From assembly GCA_963576785.1 (NCBI GenBank), contig OY756151.1, positions 1,829,121 to 1,893,120 of the forward strand: a DNA stretch of 64,000 nucleotides. The letters are read 5' to 3'. The translations under genes were made by a program, and so were the position numbers. This document shows positions 1-11,736 of this stretch, one piece after another; position 1 is the first letter of the stretch; every line of letters starts with the position of its first letter. The notes under the pieces are model-generated. The model was not told the DNA's origin. It saw nothing but the letters and a program-made list of their open reading frames with translations, and made no database searches. This DNA comes from Chlorophyllum brunneum. Lineage: Eukaryota > Basidiomycota > Agaricomycetes > Agaricales > Agaricaceae.

Positions 1-1550
1 ATTCTACGTTATCACCTACGCTTTTGCTTATTCTTTTATCGTTCTTGCTTCCTAACTTCACTGAGTTGTAATTGTAATCCTGTTCCGACGTTCGGGAAGG
101 CATTCTGTATCTGACGGTTTGTGAACTTCTTGGTGACACAATGAACGATGTATGGCATCCGCAGACCAGTGAAAACTCACCCCCGGAGCTTCTCCATCAC
201 CATCTCTCGGTCCGTTACTGAACGGATTTCTTAATGCGATAGGCAGTTGCGCATTCGAGTGAACAGAATTAGCTTGTATGTGTACTTATGTAAAGCAATG
301 GCATATGACATTGGACAGAATATCGTTGTCTCACCTTGTGACGTATCCATTCCCTGAACACTTCTTCCATCGACCAGCACGAAATGGCCGAATTGCTACC
401 CCAATGTGGGGATAGAGCACATCACACAACGCAGTAGCTACTATACCTACCCCCAGTCCATCTCTCTGTGCTGTGTAATTTCTCGTAGGAAAATAAAAAC
501 ATTTGTTATTGACCTGACAATGATGACGCACCCCAAGGCATATTCAAAGCTGCACATCGGTATGATCGTTCTCATCCGACATGTCAAATTGTCAATTCTC
601 GGTGTCCCATATCAGATAGACTTCAGAAGGCCTGGAGGACCGGACTGCTGATGCATGTGGACTGGAACTAAGTGAAAATTGTGTCTGCTTTCACGGAAGT
701 CCGGAAGAACTAGCCGTTGTGGAGGAAGGTACTTTCTCTTCAATTTCGGTTTCAACACAACCGATGAAACGTGTACAGTTCCGCAGAGCCGCTTCTCCAC
801 ACTTGTCGTAAAGGCTGTCAAACGAGATATCGGCGTGATGAATTCGAGCTTTGATCAAACGTTCCAGTTGCTTTGTGGTTGTTGCACTCAAATATTTTTA
901 CAAGGACAGGAGAAGTGTGGTGACCAATGATATTTATGGAACCGGTGACTCACAACCGGACTGCCGATGTTGCTCCCGTTAAGTTAATTATAGTTTCCTG
1001 ATCCACCAGTTCACTCGATGAACGCGGCCGAAGAAAGAGCAAGAAGCCATGTGGAGATGATCCGAATGGGTTGAGGTCTATCGCTCGGGGAATCCTTGTT
1101 CCAACTCCGGTGTCATGAACTTTACTATCGGCCCCCGTTACCTTTCAGCACGCTCGCTACGACGATAGTGGTGTGAGATAACTCATCCTCATATTCATAG
1201 TCTTTATCTCGTGAAGCCGTCCCAGCTTGAAACAGCTGGGGCTCTGGGAGACCCTAAACCCTGAAATGGGAATGGCGATGGATTTTCAAGGCAATATTCT
1301 CCTTAGACTATTTTCAGTTCGCGTAGATCTTCCTCGCCGGCGGTAACTATCATCCACGACATCCGTTCCGGCTAGTATGGAGGCATTTGAAGACTTTTTT
1401 AGTACGTCGTCCCGTAGGTCATCGGTAAATCTCACTGATGTGGGTTTCCACCTTTTGCTATGTTAAGCAGTCAAACCTTCAGCAGAGTGGAACAGGGCCA
1501 ACCTCAGCGAAGACATAGCTTCACGTCCGGCTGCTGTATGCAAAATTTCA
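1..1550. other. No recognised gene
   Basis: No recognisable protein family was found. A minus-strand open stretch at 691-891 reads like protein (it ends in a Ser/Thr-rich tail) but has no ATG and no family I know. It may be an exon of a gene that starts elsewhere or a chance reading frame. The last part of this stretch is the upstream region of the first terpene synthase. Confidence 0.4.
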
Positions 1551-1560
1551 CTATATAAAG
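1551..1560 (+). promoter_or_regulatory. TATA box of terpene synthase A
   Basis: CTATATAAAG lies about 90 bp upstream of the chosen ATG at 1647. The two related synthases have TATA-like elements at a similar distance (about 75-85 bp), which supports the short first exon. Confidence 0.6.
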
Positions 1561-1646
1561 GTGGTCGTCGCCTCTAAGAGAACCAGCAACAACATCTCTT
1601 CCCTTGAATCCTCAAACCTCCATTCTCGACCGCACATTATTCTGCC

Positions 1647-2740
1647 ATGTCCGATTCTAAAACTGTAAGAAGATCACTACTCGCCTTACCATGGAAGAGG
1701 ATATCTAACTTGATACACAGGAAACGACACCTGGTACCATGACCTCTTCAATGAAATCACAAATCGCGGGGATCGTGTCAGCTTTCTTGAAAGACTGCGA
1801 CATCACCTATCCCCACGGTATCCAGGTTGACAACTCTTTCCGTGACGCTTGTTATGCCGACGCTCGCAGACGCGGCTTCGACATGGAGCTCCTCGGCAAA
1901 GCTCTTGACGTCGGTATCGCCATCGCTGATGCATCGTATCGGTACTTGGACAGCTATTCCACCCAAATCTTTATCGCACTGTGGACGGCGCTCCTCACGC
2001 ACATCGACGGCATGTATGAGGTCTATTCTGATGGTTTGAATGAGTTCTTCGATCGTTTTTCCAATCGGGAACCCCAGCGCTACGAGGTTCTCGATCAGAC
2101 CGTGACGATGCTACGCGAAAGCTCCCAACACTGGGGTGTCGTTTCGGCCAACTTGATCATGACTGCAGAGATCGACTTTCTTACCTCGACAATTATTGAC
2201 AGCGCAATCGAGGGAATGAAGGTGAGTTGTGGTTAACCAATGAAAATGTTCAGGTGATTCTAACTTGTCCCTGAAGATTAAATCGCCCGGATTTCCTCAT
2301 TTTACTAGGCGCATGACTGGGATTGCGCGAGCTTATTGTTTCATGGTGTTTCCTCCAAATTTGGACCTGAAAACTTGGATTCAGGTTGTTCCTGACTTGA
2401 TGCACTACATAGAACACACCAAGTGAGCGCAGAAGTGGATTCGGACTGCCCGTTTCTCTAATAATGGTTCGTTGTCCCTAGTGATTTGCTGTCCTTCTTC
2501 AAGGAGGAACTTGCTGGCGAGAGCGTCAACTACGTTTCTATGAGCGCCAACTTCGGTGGCATTACCAAGATCGAGGCACTCCAAAGGCTTGCTCATGAGA
2601 CTGCGCAATACTATCAGCGGGGCTCTCGGCTTTTACAATCCGCTCCCGAGGCCTGGGAGGCATATAGGGCATTTACTGTTGGATATGTTGGATTCCATGC
2701 TCTATCAATACGGTACAAACTGGATCAGCTCCAGCTGTAG
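1647..2740 (+). CDS. Tri5-like sesquiterpene synthase, copy A
   Basis: Likely cyclises farnesyl diphosphate in the cytosol; trichodiene-synthase (Tri5) family, all-alpha class I terpene synthase fold. Four exons read by eye: 1647-1664, 1721-2221, 2277-2422, 2482-2740. The 6-codon first exon is supported because copies B and C have the same tiny first exon. The C-terminal metal-binding NSE-type motif NDLLSFFKEE is split by intron 3 exactly as in B and C. A conserved RY pair lies near the C-terminus (SIRYKLDQLQL). The first aspartate-rich motif, DDMFE in both paralogues, reads DGMYE here at 2006-2020: the second Asp codon is Gly. This could change or abolish catalysis. The frame is otherwise open, and codon-level conservation with B and C suggests selection at least until recently. 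The product cannot be predicted from sequence. Confidence 0.88.
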
Positions 2741-4500
2741 TTTACCATATCGTGTTCCAGTAAATCAAAATAGAGTGGATGGTTCGGGAAATCAGCATCG
2801 TTTGAGACCGCTAAGGTCGTCCAGGCCTACTCTGTACTCAAAGTACTCAACAATGGGATTAGACCTTTGTGCCAATACTCTTGTGAACGCACGCCTGGCA
2901 GTGACGTTACTTATTTATTTATTTATTTTTTACAAAGTCCTGGACGTCCGTCTGAAAGAAGTCCTGTTGGATACTGCATACCCCCAGCACGGTGGAGTGT
3001 ATATTTGGGATGTCCGTGAGACTCCTTGGATTTCCAGAAGATTGATACCCGCGGACCGTCAAAGGACCTTCCTTGTCTCAGTTCAATATTCTTTTGGACT
3101 TGTGCATTGCTTCTTCGTGGCCTCCCAAGACACGTTGCGGGACATATTAAGTTAGTATATGAAGAGGGTCATACAACACAGCTGGTTCTGGTATCTCTAC
3201 ACGGAATAACTGTACATGACCTCCTACGCTCCGCACTATCAAGAGGAGGCTCAGAGCGGTTGGTCACTCGGGCTTATACATAATAACATTATTGCCATCC
3301 CACCTCTCAAGCTCGCAGCGCCTCTTATAGAACATTGTACGCTGGCCACCTGGTAGAGGGGTTCATCGGAGGCCTATAGACAAACCCTCTCCTCTAGGCG
3401 CTCAGTGGCTACATGGCTGTAAAGGTGTACGTATTGGAAGTACTTCTGAAGCTTCTACACTCAAAGTGATGTCATCGATGTAAGAGAAATTGTTTTACTG
3501 TCCTTCTGAATAAACTCTTCTAATGCAAGAAGTAGACTAGACATCATACAATAACAGGGCAGTGCGAATTTCGGAAGCTCACAGCGCTCGTGGGACAGTG
3601 GAGTTTTGAATGGGGTAAACCCGTGGGCTAAAATCAGATTCTAACAATAGGGAAATTGGCAATGTAGCCGATACCAAGTTTGCCCCGGTACATCGAGGTG
3701 TCAGTCAGGGCAAGTTGAAATACGCAGGCCAGAGGAAATGCTCCCAATTTGCGAATTAGTCACGTGTTGGGGTATGGACAAAAAACAGGTACCACGTGCC
3801 TTGTTGTTTGTCCACAAAGCTAATCGTATCAAGTACATCAAGTTATTTTTGTATCTTTGATGGCATCCTTTGATCCATCGGGAAAACGATAGGAAAACCA
3901 GCCTAGATATCCTGGCTTCTCCATCGCGGACGAAAAATTCCGGTTGGACATATCCATGGAAAATATTTCCCCATCCTTCCGTCAGTTTATGCTCCATTGT
4001 ACGACATACACCCTTCAAAAAAGTCGCTGAACCTCTAACTCCGCAGCGCTTGCATGGCTACTGTTCTCTCCGAGAGCCTCATAACCGATCTGTCGCCTCA
4101 CCGTTTGTCCTGATCGTGGTTCTAGCTGAATTTGAGTTTCGGAAAACTGGCGGGCTCCACTGGACAAGAAAATGCCGTGGATAACCAATGAATTACAAGA
4201 AATACTGAATCGAGTACGAGGCTCAATGCAGTTCCCATTCTTGGATTTGGAAATATCGTTGGCTTGGGTATGCTCAAAGTTGTTCAAGGTCACAACAATG
4301 GCACCCCTCGGTACAAGTGGATAGACAATCTAAACCGAAAAGGGCACCGAGATGATGCGCTTGACTCGAGCGGATCCAACGCGGTGTCGGAACAAGTCTC
4401 GTAAATTCCACCAAATTTTGGAATGCTTCACCAATACTCCACTCCACCAACATAAACTTGGGGAGTTCCGCGGGTTTTCATTGCGTCCACGACCGCTCCC
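2741..4500. other. No recognised gene
   Basis: Short open frames exist on both strands but none shows a known family, a credible exon series or conservation elsewhere in the window. I see nothing firm here apart from an A/T-rich TTAT run at about 2910-2925. Confidence 0.4.
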
Positions 4501-4505
4501 CTCGC

Positions 4506-4550
4506 GTCCGCACTTTCGCCTCAGCAAAAGGACCATTTCGAGATATATAA
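4506..4550 (+). promoter_or_regulatory. Hydrophobin 1 promoter: conserved upstream motif and TATA box
   Basis: TCCGCACTTTCGCC at about 4507-4520 is followed by a TATA box, ATATATAA, at 4543-4550, some 76 bp before the ATG. The same upstream motif, with at most small changes, stands before hydrophobin 2 and before both decayed hydrophobin copies, so it is likely an activator site or core-promoter element of this family. Confidence 0.55.
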
Positions 4551-4625
4551 ACCCCACATTTCAAGTTAAAAATTTCCCAGTCCACCAGACTTTACTCAAC
4601 TTCCTCTACCTACTCTCAACTCGTC

Positions 4626-5152
4626 ATGTTCTCCAAGCTCGCTGTCTTCTTTGTCGCTGCCGCAACCATCGTTTCTGCCTTGCCCGGCCAGCCCGACGAC
4701 GCCAGCACCGGTGCCGTCTTCAACACGGTGACCAACAAGTGCAATGTTGGCAAGCTTAACTGCTGTAGGTTCACTGTCTATTTCCACACACATGTACTCA
4801 GGATTCCGTAGGCAAGAGCGTTCAGAACGCCAACCCCACCGATACTCAAACCCTCGGTGGCATTTTGGGTTTGGCTGTCGGTAGCGTCCCGATCGGTGTT
4901 GGTGTGAACTGCGACCCCATCACCGTTCTCGCCGCGGCCACTGGCTCCAACTGGTACGTCGGAGTTGGATGGCGTAGATGACCATAATATCTTATACCGT
5001 CGATCACAGCAATGCTCAGCCCGCTTGTTGCAAAGGCAATAACCAGAGTACGTAGTCGATCTAGCCGACGGATATGCTAGAAATGCTAACTATCCCGTTA
5101 TTTAGATGCACTTGGAGGCGTTGCATGCTCTCCTATCAACGTCCCTATCTAA
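4626..5152 (+). CDS. Class I hydrophobin 1
   Basis: Small secreted amphipathic wall protein that assembles into rodlets at air-water interfaces. Four exons: 4626-4764, 4812-4953, 5010-5047, 5106-5152. The N-terminus MFSKLAVFFVAAATIVSA is a typical signal peptide. The mature part shows the eight-cysteine hydrophobin pattern C, CC, C, C, CC, C: NKC, NCC, VNC, a Cys codon split by intron 2 (SNC), PACC and VAC. Introns fall inside or next to Cys codons, as is common in basidiomycete hydrophobins. It ends INVPI. The closest relative in the window is hydrophobin 2, 1.5 kb downstream on the same strand, with the same intron positions, so the pair is a tandem duplicate. The frame is intact with a clear promoter. 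Confidence 0.95.
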
Positions 5153-6116
5153 TTTTTCATCACGCCCACTTGAAGAGTCGTTGAGATTACCTAGATCGAT
5201 GCTGGATATCTTGCCTGTATGATATGTATCTCGATTATGTACACCTTGATATCCCACACTTCTCTGTTTCGTGATTTCTGCACGAGGGTATACTCTTAGG
5301 CTCCTCACCGAAAATGCAAAGTCTGTCATTCCTGGACACGGGCGTAGGAATGCAATTTCGATTGATGAAATGTTTGTGGTACGATTGTTGGCCACCCGAC
5401 TTTTGCGGGTTACCGCACGGTCGTAACCCTCTGAGCCACTAACTACGAGACTAGGGGGCTAAAAATTCGCGTTTGTCTTTGACGTAAGAAATAAATCTCC
5501 CAAACCCCAAGTGTCGGCACAGGAGGGGAGTCGTTCGGAACTCAAGGTTGGTGCACCGTGGTTATTTGCGATTAATAGGACTTTTGGTGCATGTACTCGT
5601 ATATTGTTCTCTATTTTACCCAACCCCGTCGAGTACACTAGTAGAATGTGCCGTCTAGGGTTATTGCTCTTCTGCCGCTTACCTCCATTGACCCAGTCTG
5701 AAGTATCCAATTGACATAACCACCCACTTACCGGCTGCCTTCTCTCCCCTTCCTGCCTCCAAGGTGGTGGAACACTACTAGCATCAGACCTTATCCCAAA
5801 GAGGAGCGCATTATCACTTTACGATAATGATAATTATCATAGCATAGTGCACACTTGCATCAGCGCTCAGTTTGGCAGGCTCAGAAGGAGTCAGTTAACG
5901 TGGTCGTGCTTCTGGATTCGATGTCTACACCTGATAGAAGCCGAACTTGATCCAGAATTGTGTAACGACATTGTTGACAGATATTTTGTAAGGGTCGTCA
6001 AAATCATTGTCGAGGCGCCACCACGGAGTCAGGAAGATCGGACGACCTAGAAGGATGCGGAGGAGATCCTCGTAGGAACTCCGCACTTATTCTATCCATC
6101 CACAAATTTCTCCCTC
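5153..6116. other. Intergenic between tandem hydrophobins
   Basis: 3' region of hydrophobin 1 and upstream region of hydrophobin 2. Short frames at 5459-5714 and 5847-6050 have no family or exon support. An A/T-rich GATAATGATAATTATCATAG stretch lies around 5823-5843. Confidence 0.45.
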
Positions 6117-6162
6117 GCTTCCGCACTTTCACCTCAATGTGGTTTCGAACGCAAGTTATAAA
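6117..6162 (+). promoter_or_regulatory. Hydrophobin 2 promoter: conserved upstream motif and TATA box
   Basis: TTCCGCACTTTCACCTCA at about 6118-6135 matches the motif upstream of hydrophobin 1. TATAAA at 6157-6162 lies 84 bp before the ATG. Confidence 0.55.
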
Positions 6163-6245
6163 AGCTCATGGCCAACGACTCAAATTCTTCAGTCCTCCAC
6201 ACAAACTCGCTACTCAGCAACTTTTACTCATCCACTTCAATCACA

Positions 6246-6737
6246 ATGTTCTCCAAGCTCTCTGTTATCCTTTCTGTCGTCGCCCTTGTCTCTGCTCAGG
6301 CCGTCTTCAACACGGCCACCAACAAATGCAACGTTGGAAGCCTTAACTGCTGTAGGTTCACCGCCTGTTTAGATACACAATTACCCATGCTTCTGCAGGC
6401 CAGAGCGTTCAAAACACTAACCCCACCGACACTCAAACACTCGCCGGTATCTTGGATTTGGCTGTCGGTAGCGTCCCGATCGGTGTTGGTGTGAACTGCG
6501 ACCCCATCACCGTTCTCGGTGCGGCCACTGGCTCCAACTGGTGCGCCACAGCTAGACGACGTCGATGACCATAATTTCTGATGCGCTGACCATAGCAATG
6601 CTCAACCCGCTTGCTGCAAGGGTAACAACCAAAGTACGTAGTCGATCCAGCCGACAGATATGTCGGAATACTAACTATCCCGTTATTTAGATGCACTCGG
6701 AGGTGTTGCATGCTCTCCTATCAACGTCCCTATCTAA
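6246..6737 (+). CDS. Class I hydrophobin 2
   Basis: Secreted class I hydrophobin. Four exons: 6246-6351, 6399-6540, 6596-6633, 6691-6737. Signal peptide MFSKLSVILSVVALVSAQ; eight cysteines in the C-CC-C-C-CC-C order, including NCC, VNC, PACC and VAC. It differs from hydrophobin 1 mainly by a shorter spacer between signal peptide and first Cys (about 11 residues missing) and a few substitutions such as ILD for ILG. Three introns sit at the same codons as in hydrophobin 1. Promoter and 5' leader are also alike (both leaders carry a run resembling ACTCATC/ACTCAAC before the ATG). Intact and probably expressed. Confidence 0.95.
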
Positions 6738-8205
6738 GTCGAAAGTACGTCACTTCTCTTACCTCACCCGACATTGGAATGTTGACTTCTATCGAACATA
6801 GTCAGTCTCATTACCGTTGCCTTTCCCGTAGCTGTATGACCTTCTGTAGCTCCCTATGTGACATGTATAATCGTGCTATATGATCATGATGATGTTGTAG
6901 ATTTTCCGTGGCGATTTTGGAGATTCATAAGCCGACACCCAGCAAACCTATTTTGAAATGTTAAACACGGGGGATAGGTGTATAGTCCCCTCAATTTGAG
7001 CCAATTCAAGATATACTGATTGTGCTCGACCATGGGTGAACTGGGTTCAAATAATGACCTTGTGTCTACTTCACTGCCCAGGTCGTGGTGATCATGAGAT
7101 AGACACCTCTTTAACGCACGCGAGGAATGGTGCACACTGTTGATCGCGTTATCTCGTACCAGGCTGGCTTCCTTGGTCAATCATAGCTATACGCGTTCAA
7201 TAATGGTGCACTACGAAGAGATTTGTATCTTCCAACTAGAGTACAACTCGAACCACGACCGAGTTTCGAACTCGAAGAGCAAGAACACACGATTTGATGC
7301 GCCGGGTATAGACCAAAATGCTTTCGTGGATAGATTAGATGCAAGCGCGACTGCCACTCAAACGTCCCGCGGAAACCGGATCTGGAAGAGTCACTTAAGC
7401 GAATCTCTGGATTTGAGACTACAACTAAGACTCGGCCAGAGCAAGGGCAGAGCTCTGGTGCAACCCGACATCCTGAGCATCCTAAATAGTGGGCTCAAAC
7501 CGACCGCCGACGCGTGCGCTGGTATGGGACGGTTGCCCAGCAAGTGAGCGTGAGGTTCATTATATTACCACTTCCATTGAGGGTGGGATTCCTCTCTCTG
7601 ACTTCGACCTGCTCCTTTCAACTTTGACTGACCCTTTTGTTACCCGACAGCTTTCCTCCACGGGTCGAAAAAGGACGGGTGAAACTTATCGCGGCAAGCT
7701 TCTATCACAGTGCACGGGCACAGTACAGAGGGAATTAAGAGTGGTGAATCGTCAAAATACTCGAAGGAGAGCCAGAGGGAGGCCGAGGAGAGGTGGCAGT
7801 GAGGGCGAGGACACACTGTCCTCAGATTCTCCACTATTGAATCTCCGCGTCACGAGGCGCAGTCTCTTCAAAACTTCTCTGACTTATTCCCAAAGCGACA
7901 TCCATCAGACTCGCAGCAACCTTGATGATCCAATCTCTGGTGTTAAGCTCATCAGTCCTGAGTACGTCAAAGGAGTTCCCTATCACACAGCTTTTGGCAA
8001 GCATCACCGCGGTAACTCGTCCTTCCAGTCAATTTCTGAAATAGTAACTCGACATTTATCCATTCTTCCCAGGGTTCCTCGATGATTACTCCATTGTTGT
8101 GACAGTTCATCCATCTTTAGGATACACATCTAGACATGGGGCACGATGCTACCGGTCAAAAAGGTCGGAAACGCACGATGAAAGAATTAGCAAAGTACTT
8201 TCCAC
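6738..8205. other. No recognised gene; possible basic ORF
   Basis: The longest unexplained frame runs on the plus strand to 8085 (from about 7489, no ATG). It contains an AT-hook-like stretch, ARGRPRRGG, near 7770-7800 and a basic Arg-rich region. I know no family for it, and no splice-supported gene model could be built. It could be chance coding or a decayed gene. Confidence 0.3.
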
Positions 8206-9474
8206 ATGGAGAGCACCATCCCTCTCACTAATGCCGATGTCCATCTCAACCATATGTCCCCCGATGAAGCGAGACAATTCGAAATTTGCGAGAAATTTCT
8301 ATTTGACCATAGTCGGAGTGCGTCTAGCCACCAACGCCGACTGTTTATTCACAAGGAACGTCTATCAGGCTGCTGTATGGGACTTTCTCGCCAACATCCC
8401 AGGCGACATCCGTATTGTGCTGAAGGGATTTAACGCCGTTACCTTCTGCTTCATATTCTCGAGGTAAGACTACCAACCCATATTAGTGTACATTTCAAGA
8501 GATTGAACGCATTGGAAGGGTTTTTTCTATTGCATATGCACTCATGTTCGTTGTGGGCGAAAGTATGTCCAAGCTGTCCAGCAAAATCTTTTCCCGTTGA
8601 TGGTCTGCCTGTTTTACAGTTCAGCCGGTGTCACATTGCCGAATGATCTCAGTCGCCCGTCAGATTTCCTGCATGTTGGCCACGGCATGCACATCGTTCC
8701 TATTTCTCCGTCGTGTCCACGCTGTCTATGCTGAAATTCGTATAGTGCGGTGGATCTTCACACTTTTATGGCTCGGAATAACAGCGTGTGCCATCCCAAT
8801 TTTTCTTGGTGTCGATATAGAACACATCCCAGGCACAAAGTATTGCACCTTTTACAAGGTCGCCACCTTTGTGTCCATAATTAATTTTTTTCCTGCGGCC
8901 TTTGATGCCCTCGTGGTTCTCGTGATTTCATATAGGGTGATCACTAGTCATAGTAGAGTGGTTGATGAACGATTGAGCTGGATGGACGTTATCAAGGGAA
9001 AGGGGCTACCTCGGCTTTCGCGTGCGCTCTTACAGGGAGGTCAACAATACTATCTGTCAGTTTCAAAATTTTCCCATAATAATGAGTGCTAACTTGACTT
9101 GTCCAACCTTACCCAGAATCGTCTTCGGAGTCACGCTCGTATCAGGTGCAATTCTTTATGCCCCTTCCGTCCCATATTCCTACGCACTGTTGATAACGCT
9201 CGCATCGACGACCTTGACCACCTCTATGGCATGTCGAGTGTTTCGTAACCTGAAAACACTTGAAGCCGACCACCAGTCGTCTTTCCTCTCTACAGTAACC
9301 CCTATTCGGTTTATTCAGCCACCCCAATCGGATGGTGGAGGGTATACGGTGGCGGAATCGGTGGATCGGGAACATCCCAGTTCGGTCCCAGTCGCCAGCA
9401 CCTCCAACGACTCGCAAACGGAATCGAACAGTCAGTCGGGATTTTGGGATAATCAGAGAGTGCATCAGAACTAG
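8206..9474 (+). pseudogene. 7-TM membrane protein (DUF6533-like orphan family), frameshifted
   Basis: Member of a large Agaricomycete family of seven-helix membrane proteins of unknown ligand, often annotated with DUF6533. It starts MESTIPLTNADVHLNHMSPD, close to the family N-terminus. Introns: 8318-8368, a second starting at 8464, a third ending about 8621 (acceptor before the SHCRMIS block), and 9055-9116. Family hallmarks: AVWDFLANIPGDIR, ATACTSFLFLRRVHAVYA, GLPRLSRALLQGGQQYYL and TTSMACRVFRNLK, then a hydrophilic tail to 9474. A one-base shift is needed near 8295-8301 (ICEKF joins YLTIVG in another frame) and another near 8515-8520. These are either real frameshifts or sequencing errors. 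The gene stands alone between the hydrophobins and the duplicated block. Confidence 0.75.
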
Positions 9475-10655
9475 GGCATCGTATAATGTTGGGGGACGAT
9501 AGCAAACGAGGAAATTCTCAAGAGAGTGTTGGTATGATTTTGGGCAGGTAGTGAATATTGTCAACGGGATCTCACGGGTTCATATACACAATACTTCTAC
9601 TGAAGGCACTTCTGCAGTATGTCAATATGTCCGCAGATGAATAACAATCTCATTCAAATTCTCGTGGGCTCTGTGTTCACCGACCACAAATGCAGTTCAG
9701 AAACCCACAGCGCTGAGGGGTTTGCTCACGGGTTGTTTTAATGCATATGTAAGTTGGGTACGGCGTCTGTACTCATATCGCCGTGTTTGATTAGCGAGTC
9801 GGGAGTACTCTGACGACTTGAATTGTTCTGACGCTTCTAGACTTTCTGGCAGTATACCCAAGTTCCTTTGTTCACGTTCAGAGAATTTCGTATCCGGACA
9901 CGACAACTCTCCCATCTACCCTCCGACACGCGGTCCATCGACGCGCCAAACAGGGATACACTGCCTCTCACCAGCCTCATGTTCAACTCCGACGACTACT
10001 CCTCCCTATACTCTCTCGATATTCATAGATTCATATCCAGCGCTACATGTTACGAACCGTTCACCCAACTCTCTCCCAATCAATTTTGATTTCACGCACT
10101 GTCAGCAAGAGTTCGTTTGTCCCTAACCTTCTCTCACATCCGCGTGTTGCTACTCTCTGCCTCATTCATGCCTACCATCGAACATATGGCTATCTCACTA
10201 TCTCGCCATTGTTATGAGTGTGATCAGCGCTAATGAACCTGGGCTCTTTGCGCAGCCGTATGTGGATTCCTTCCACCTTCCTTCCCTTCCACTTTGCCGC
10301 CATCAGAAAATCTGTCTGACGGCGATCACCCGAGTCTCTTCAACGCTCTTAAAAGTGGTAATGTCTACATTAGCAATAGCACGGTGACTGAGCAGCCCTC
10401 GAGTGAACAGGCAACCGAGCTTGTGATGAGATTGTCACCAAGTCAGGGCATCCCACGTTGCACATGTTAACGTTACACTGAAACAAGGTAGGAAGAAGAG
10501 GTCGCAAAGGAATAATATCGCAGCCATCATTCCGGAATACCAATATCCAAGCCTCTTCTCTCTTCAGCAGCAGTAATTAAACCCGTCTTTACGGGCGGGC
10601 CCTTGTGGTAAATCCGCCTGCGGAGTCTCTTATGCATTAAGGTGTTGGCTTGGGC
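9475..10655. other. No recognised gene
   Basis: Several short frames lie on the plus strand around 9820-10125 (Ser/Pro/Thr-rich) without family or intron support. Nothing firm seen. Confidence 0.4.
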
Positions 10656-10865
10656 ATTGCGCCAGTGACCAAAGAAGCTTTAGCCCAGGTGAATAGTCTT
10701 GTTAGGCCGAGGTCGATCACGATCATGCTGGCAGAAATTACGAAAACCCGAACTCCAAGATAACGGATAAAGAGTCTAGAAGGACCCAACTTGCATCAAC
10801 TGTCGCAAGGTGGTGTTCGCAAGAGCTCCGCGATTTTGTGTTGAGTCCACTATCACCTCTTTTGT

Positions 10866-10880
10866 CTCCGCACTTTCGCC
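10866..10880 (+). promoter_or_regulatory. Relic of the hydrophobin upstream motif (copy 3)
   Basis: CTCCGCACTTTCGCC, identical over its core to the site upstream of hydrophobin 1, is kept although the gene behind it is dead. Confidence 0.5.
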
Positions 10881-10944
10881 CTGATGCAACGATTACCTCA
10901 AGTCCGGTATTCCGCTTGTACGGCACCAGGCATACTCAGACGCT

Positions 10945-11345
10945 TAGTGACATCCTTTACCGCTGCTATCCTTGTTCCTGCTGCTATCGTCGTCCATGTC
11001 ATGTCCATGAACTAACCCACGAACCAAACTACCAACAGGCGCAACCTTACTCTACTGTGCTTTGGATTTATCCTTGTTTTCTCCCGTCCACTTCTTAACA
11101 GATTGATAGGCCAGTCCAGTCGATTTTTCGATAGCAACTCCGCTCCAAGCCTTGGTAAAGCTTTCGGAATTGACCTTGGTATTTGGGCGTTCAGCTGCCA
11201 GGCTGAAACTTCGTCTCCGTTTTCTCTGTTGGGTGCGACCACAGCTGGTATGTCGAAGATTTTTCACTAGCCCTCTGTGCAGCATTTTGATATTGCTTCA
11301 CAACAGTATTCACCTGCTGTTGCGCAGGTATCGTCGGCCGGCTGC
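10945..11345 (+). pseudogene. Decayed hydrophobin (copy 3)
   Basis: Seen by aligning to hydrophobins 1 and 2. Behind the conserved promoter motif are a hydrophobic leader-like stretch (CTGCTATCCTTGTTCCTG), a block like the CC exon (CCAACAGGCGCAACCTTACTC against the living copies' CCAACAAATGCAACGTTGG), a block like the VLGAATGSN coding end (TTCTCTGTTGGGTGCGACC), and a block near 11308-11335 that can still be read VFTCCCAGI, matching the PACCKGN exon. Start codon and reading frame are lost. It lies tail to tail with terpene synthase B. Confidence 0.6.
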
Positions 11346-11736
11346 ACGCACTGATCAACCAGGAGTCTAAGCTACTCTCCAGTTGAGGGGTAACGAATGA
11401 CCTCTGCATCGATGCCCTGCATATCTTCTTGGCATTTCTACTAGCTGTATGAACCATTTTCATTTGCAATATTAGCAAGTGTCGAGTCCGAAACCGAGTC
11501 GAGGTGGAGAGTTCTAAGGTTAGTTACGCAGTAGCCTAGTAGGAGGATAATTGCCTGTGAGGCGCAAACAGGTCCAAGTGTCGTATATGCGATTCCCTAT
11601 CGTCTCCGGAACACATATATCCAACCGAACATTATGGTCTATTCGCTCTCATTTTTTAGGCTAAAGCTCCAGCGTTCTGTGTGATTGGTCTCGATTCGGA
11701 TTTAATAAGTCAACGATTGTATCATCCATTTGTAAA

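Noticed and set aside
7489..8085. 198-codon frame with AT-hook-like RGRPRRG
   Set aside because: No ATG at its start, no family and no introns in a genome where nearly every gene has them. Left as an unrecognised stretch.
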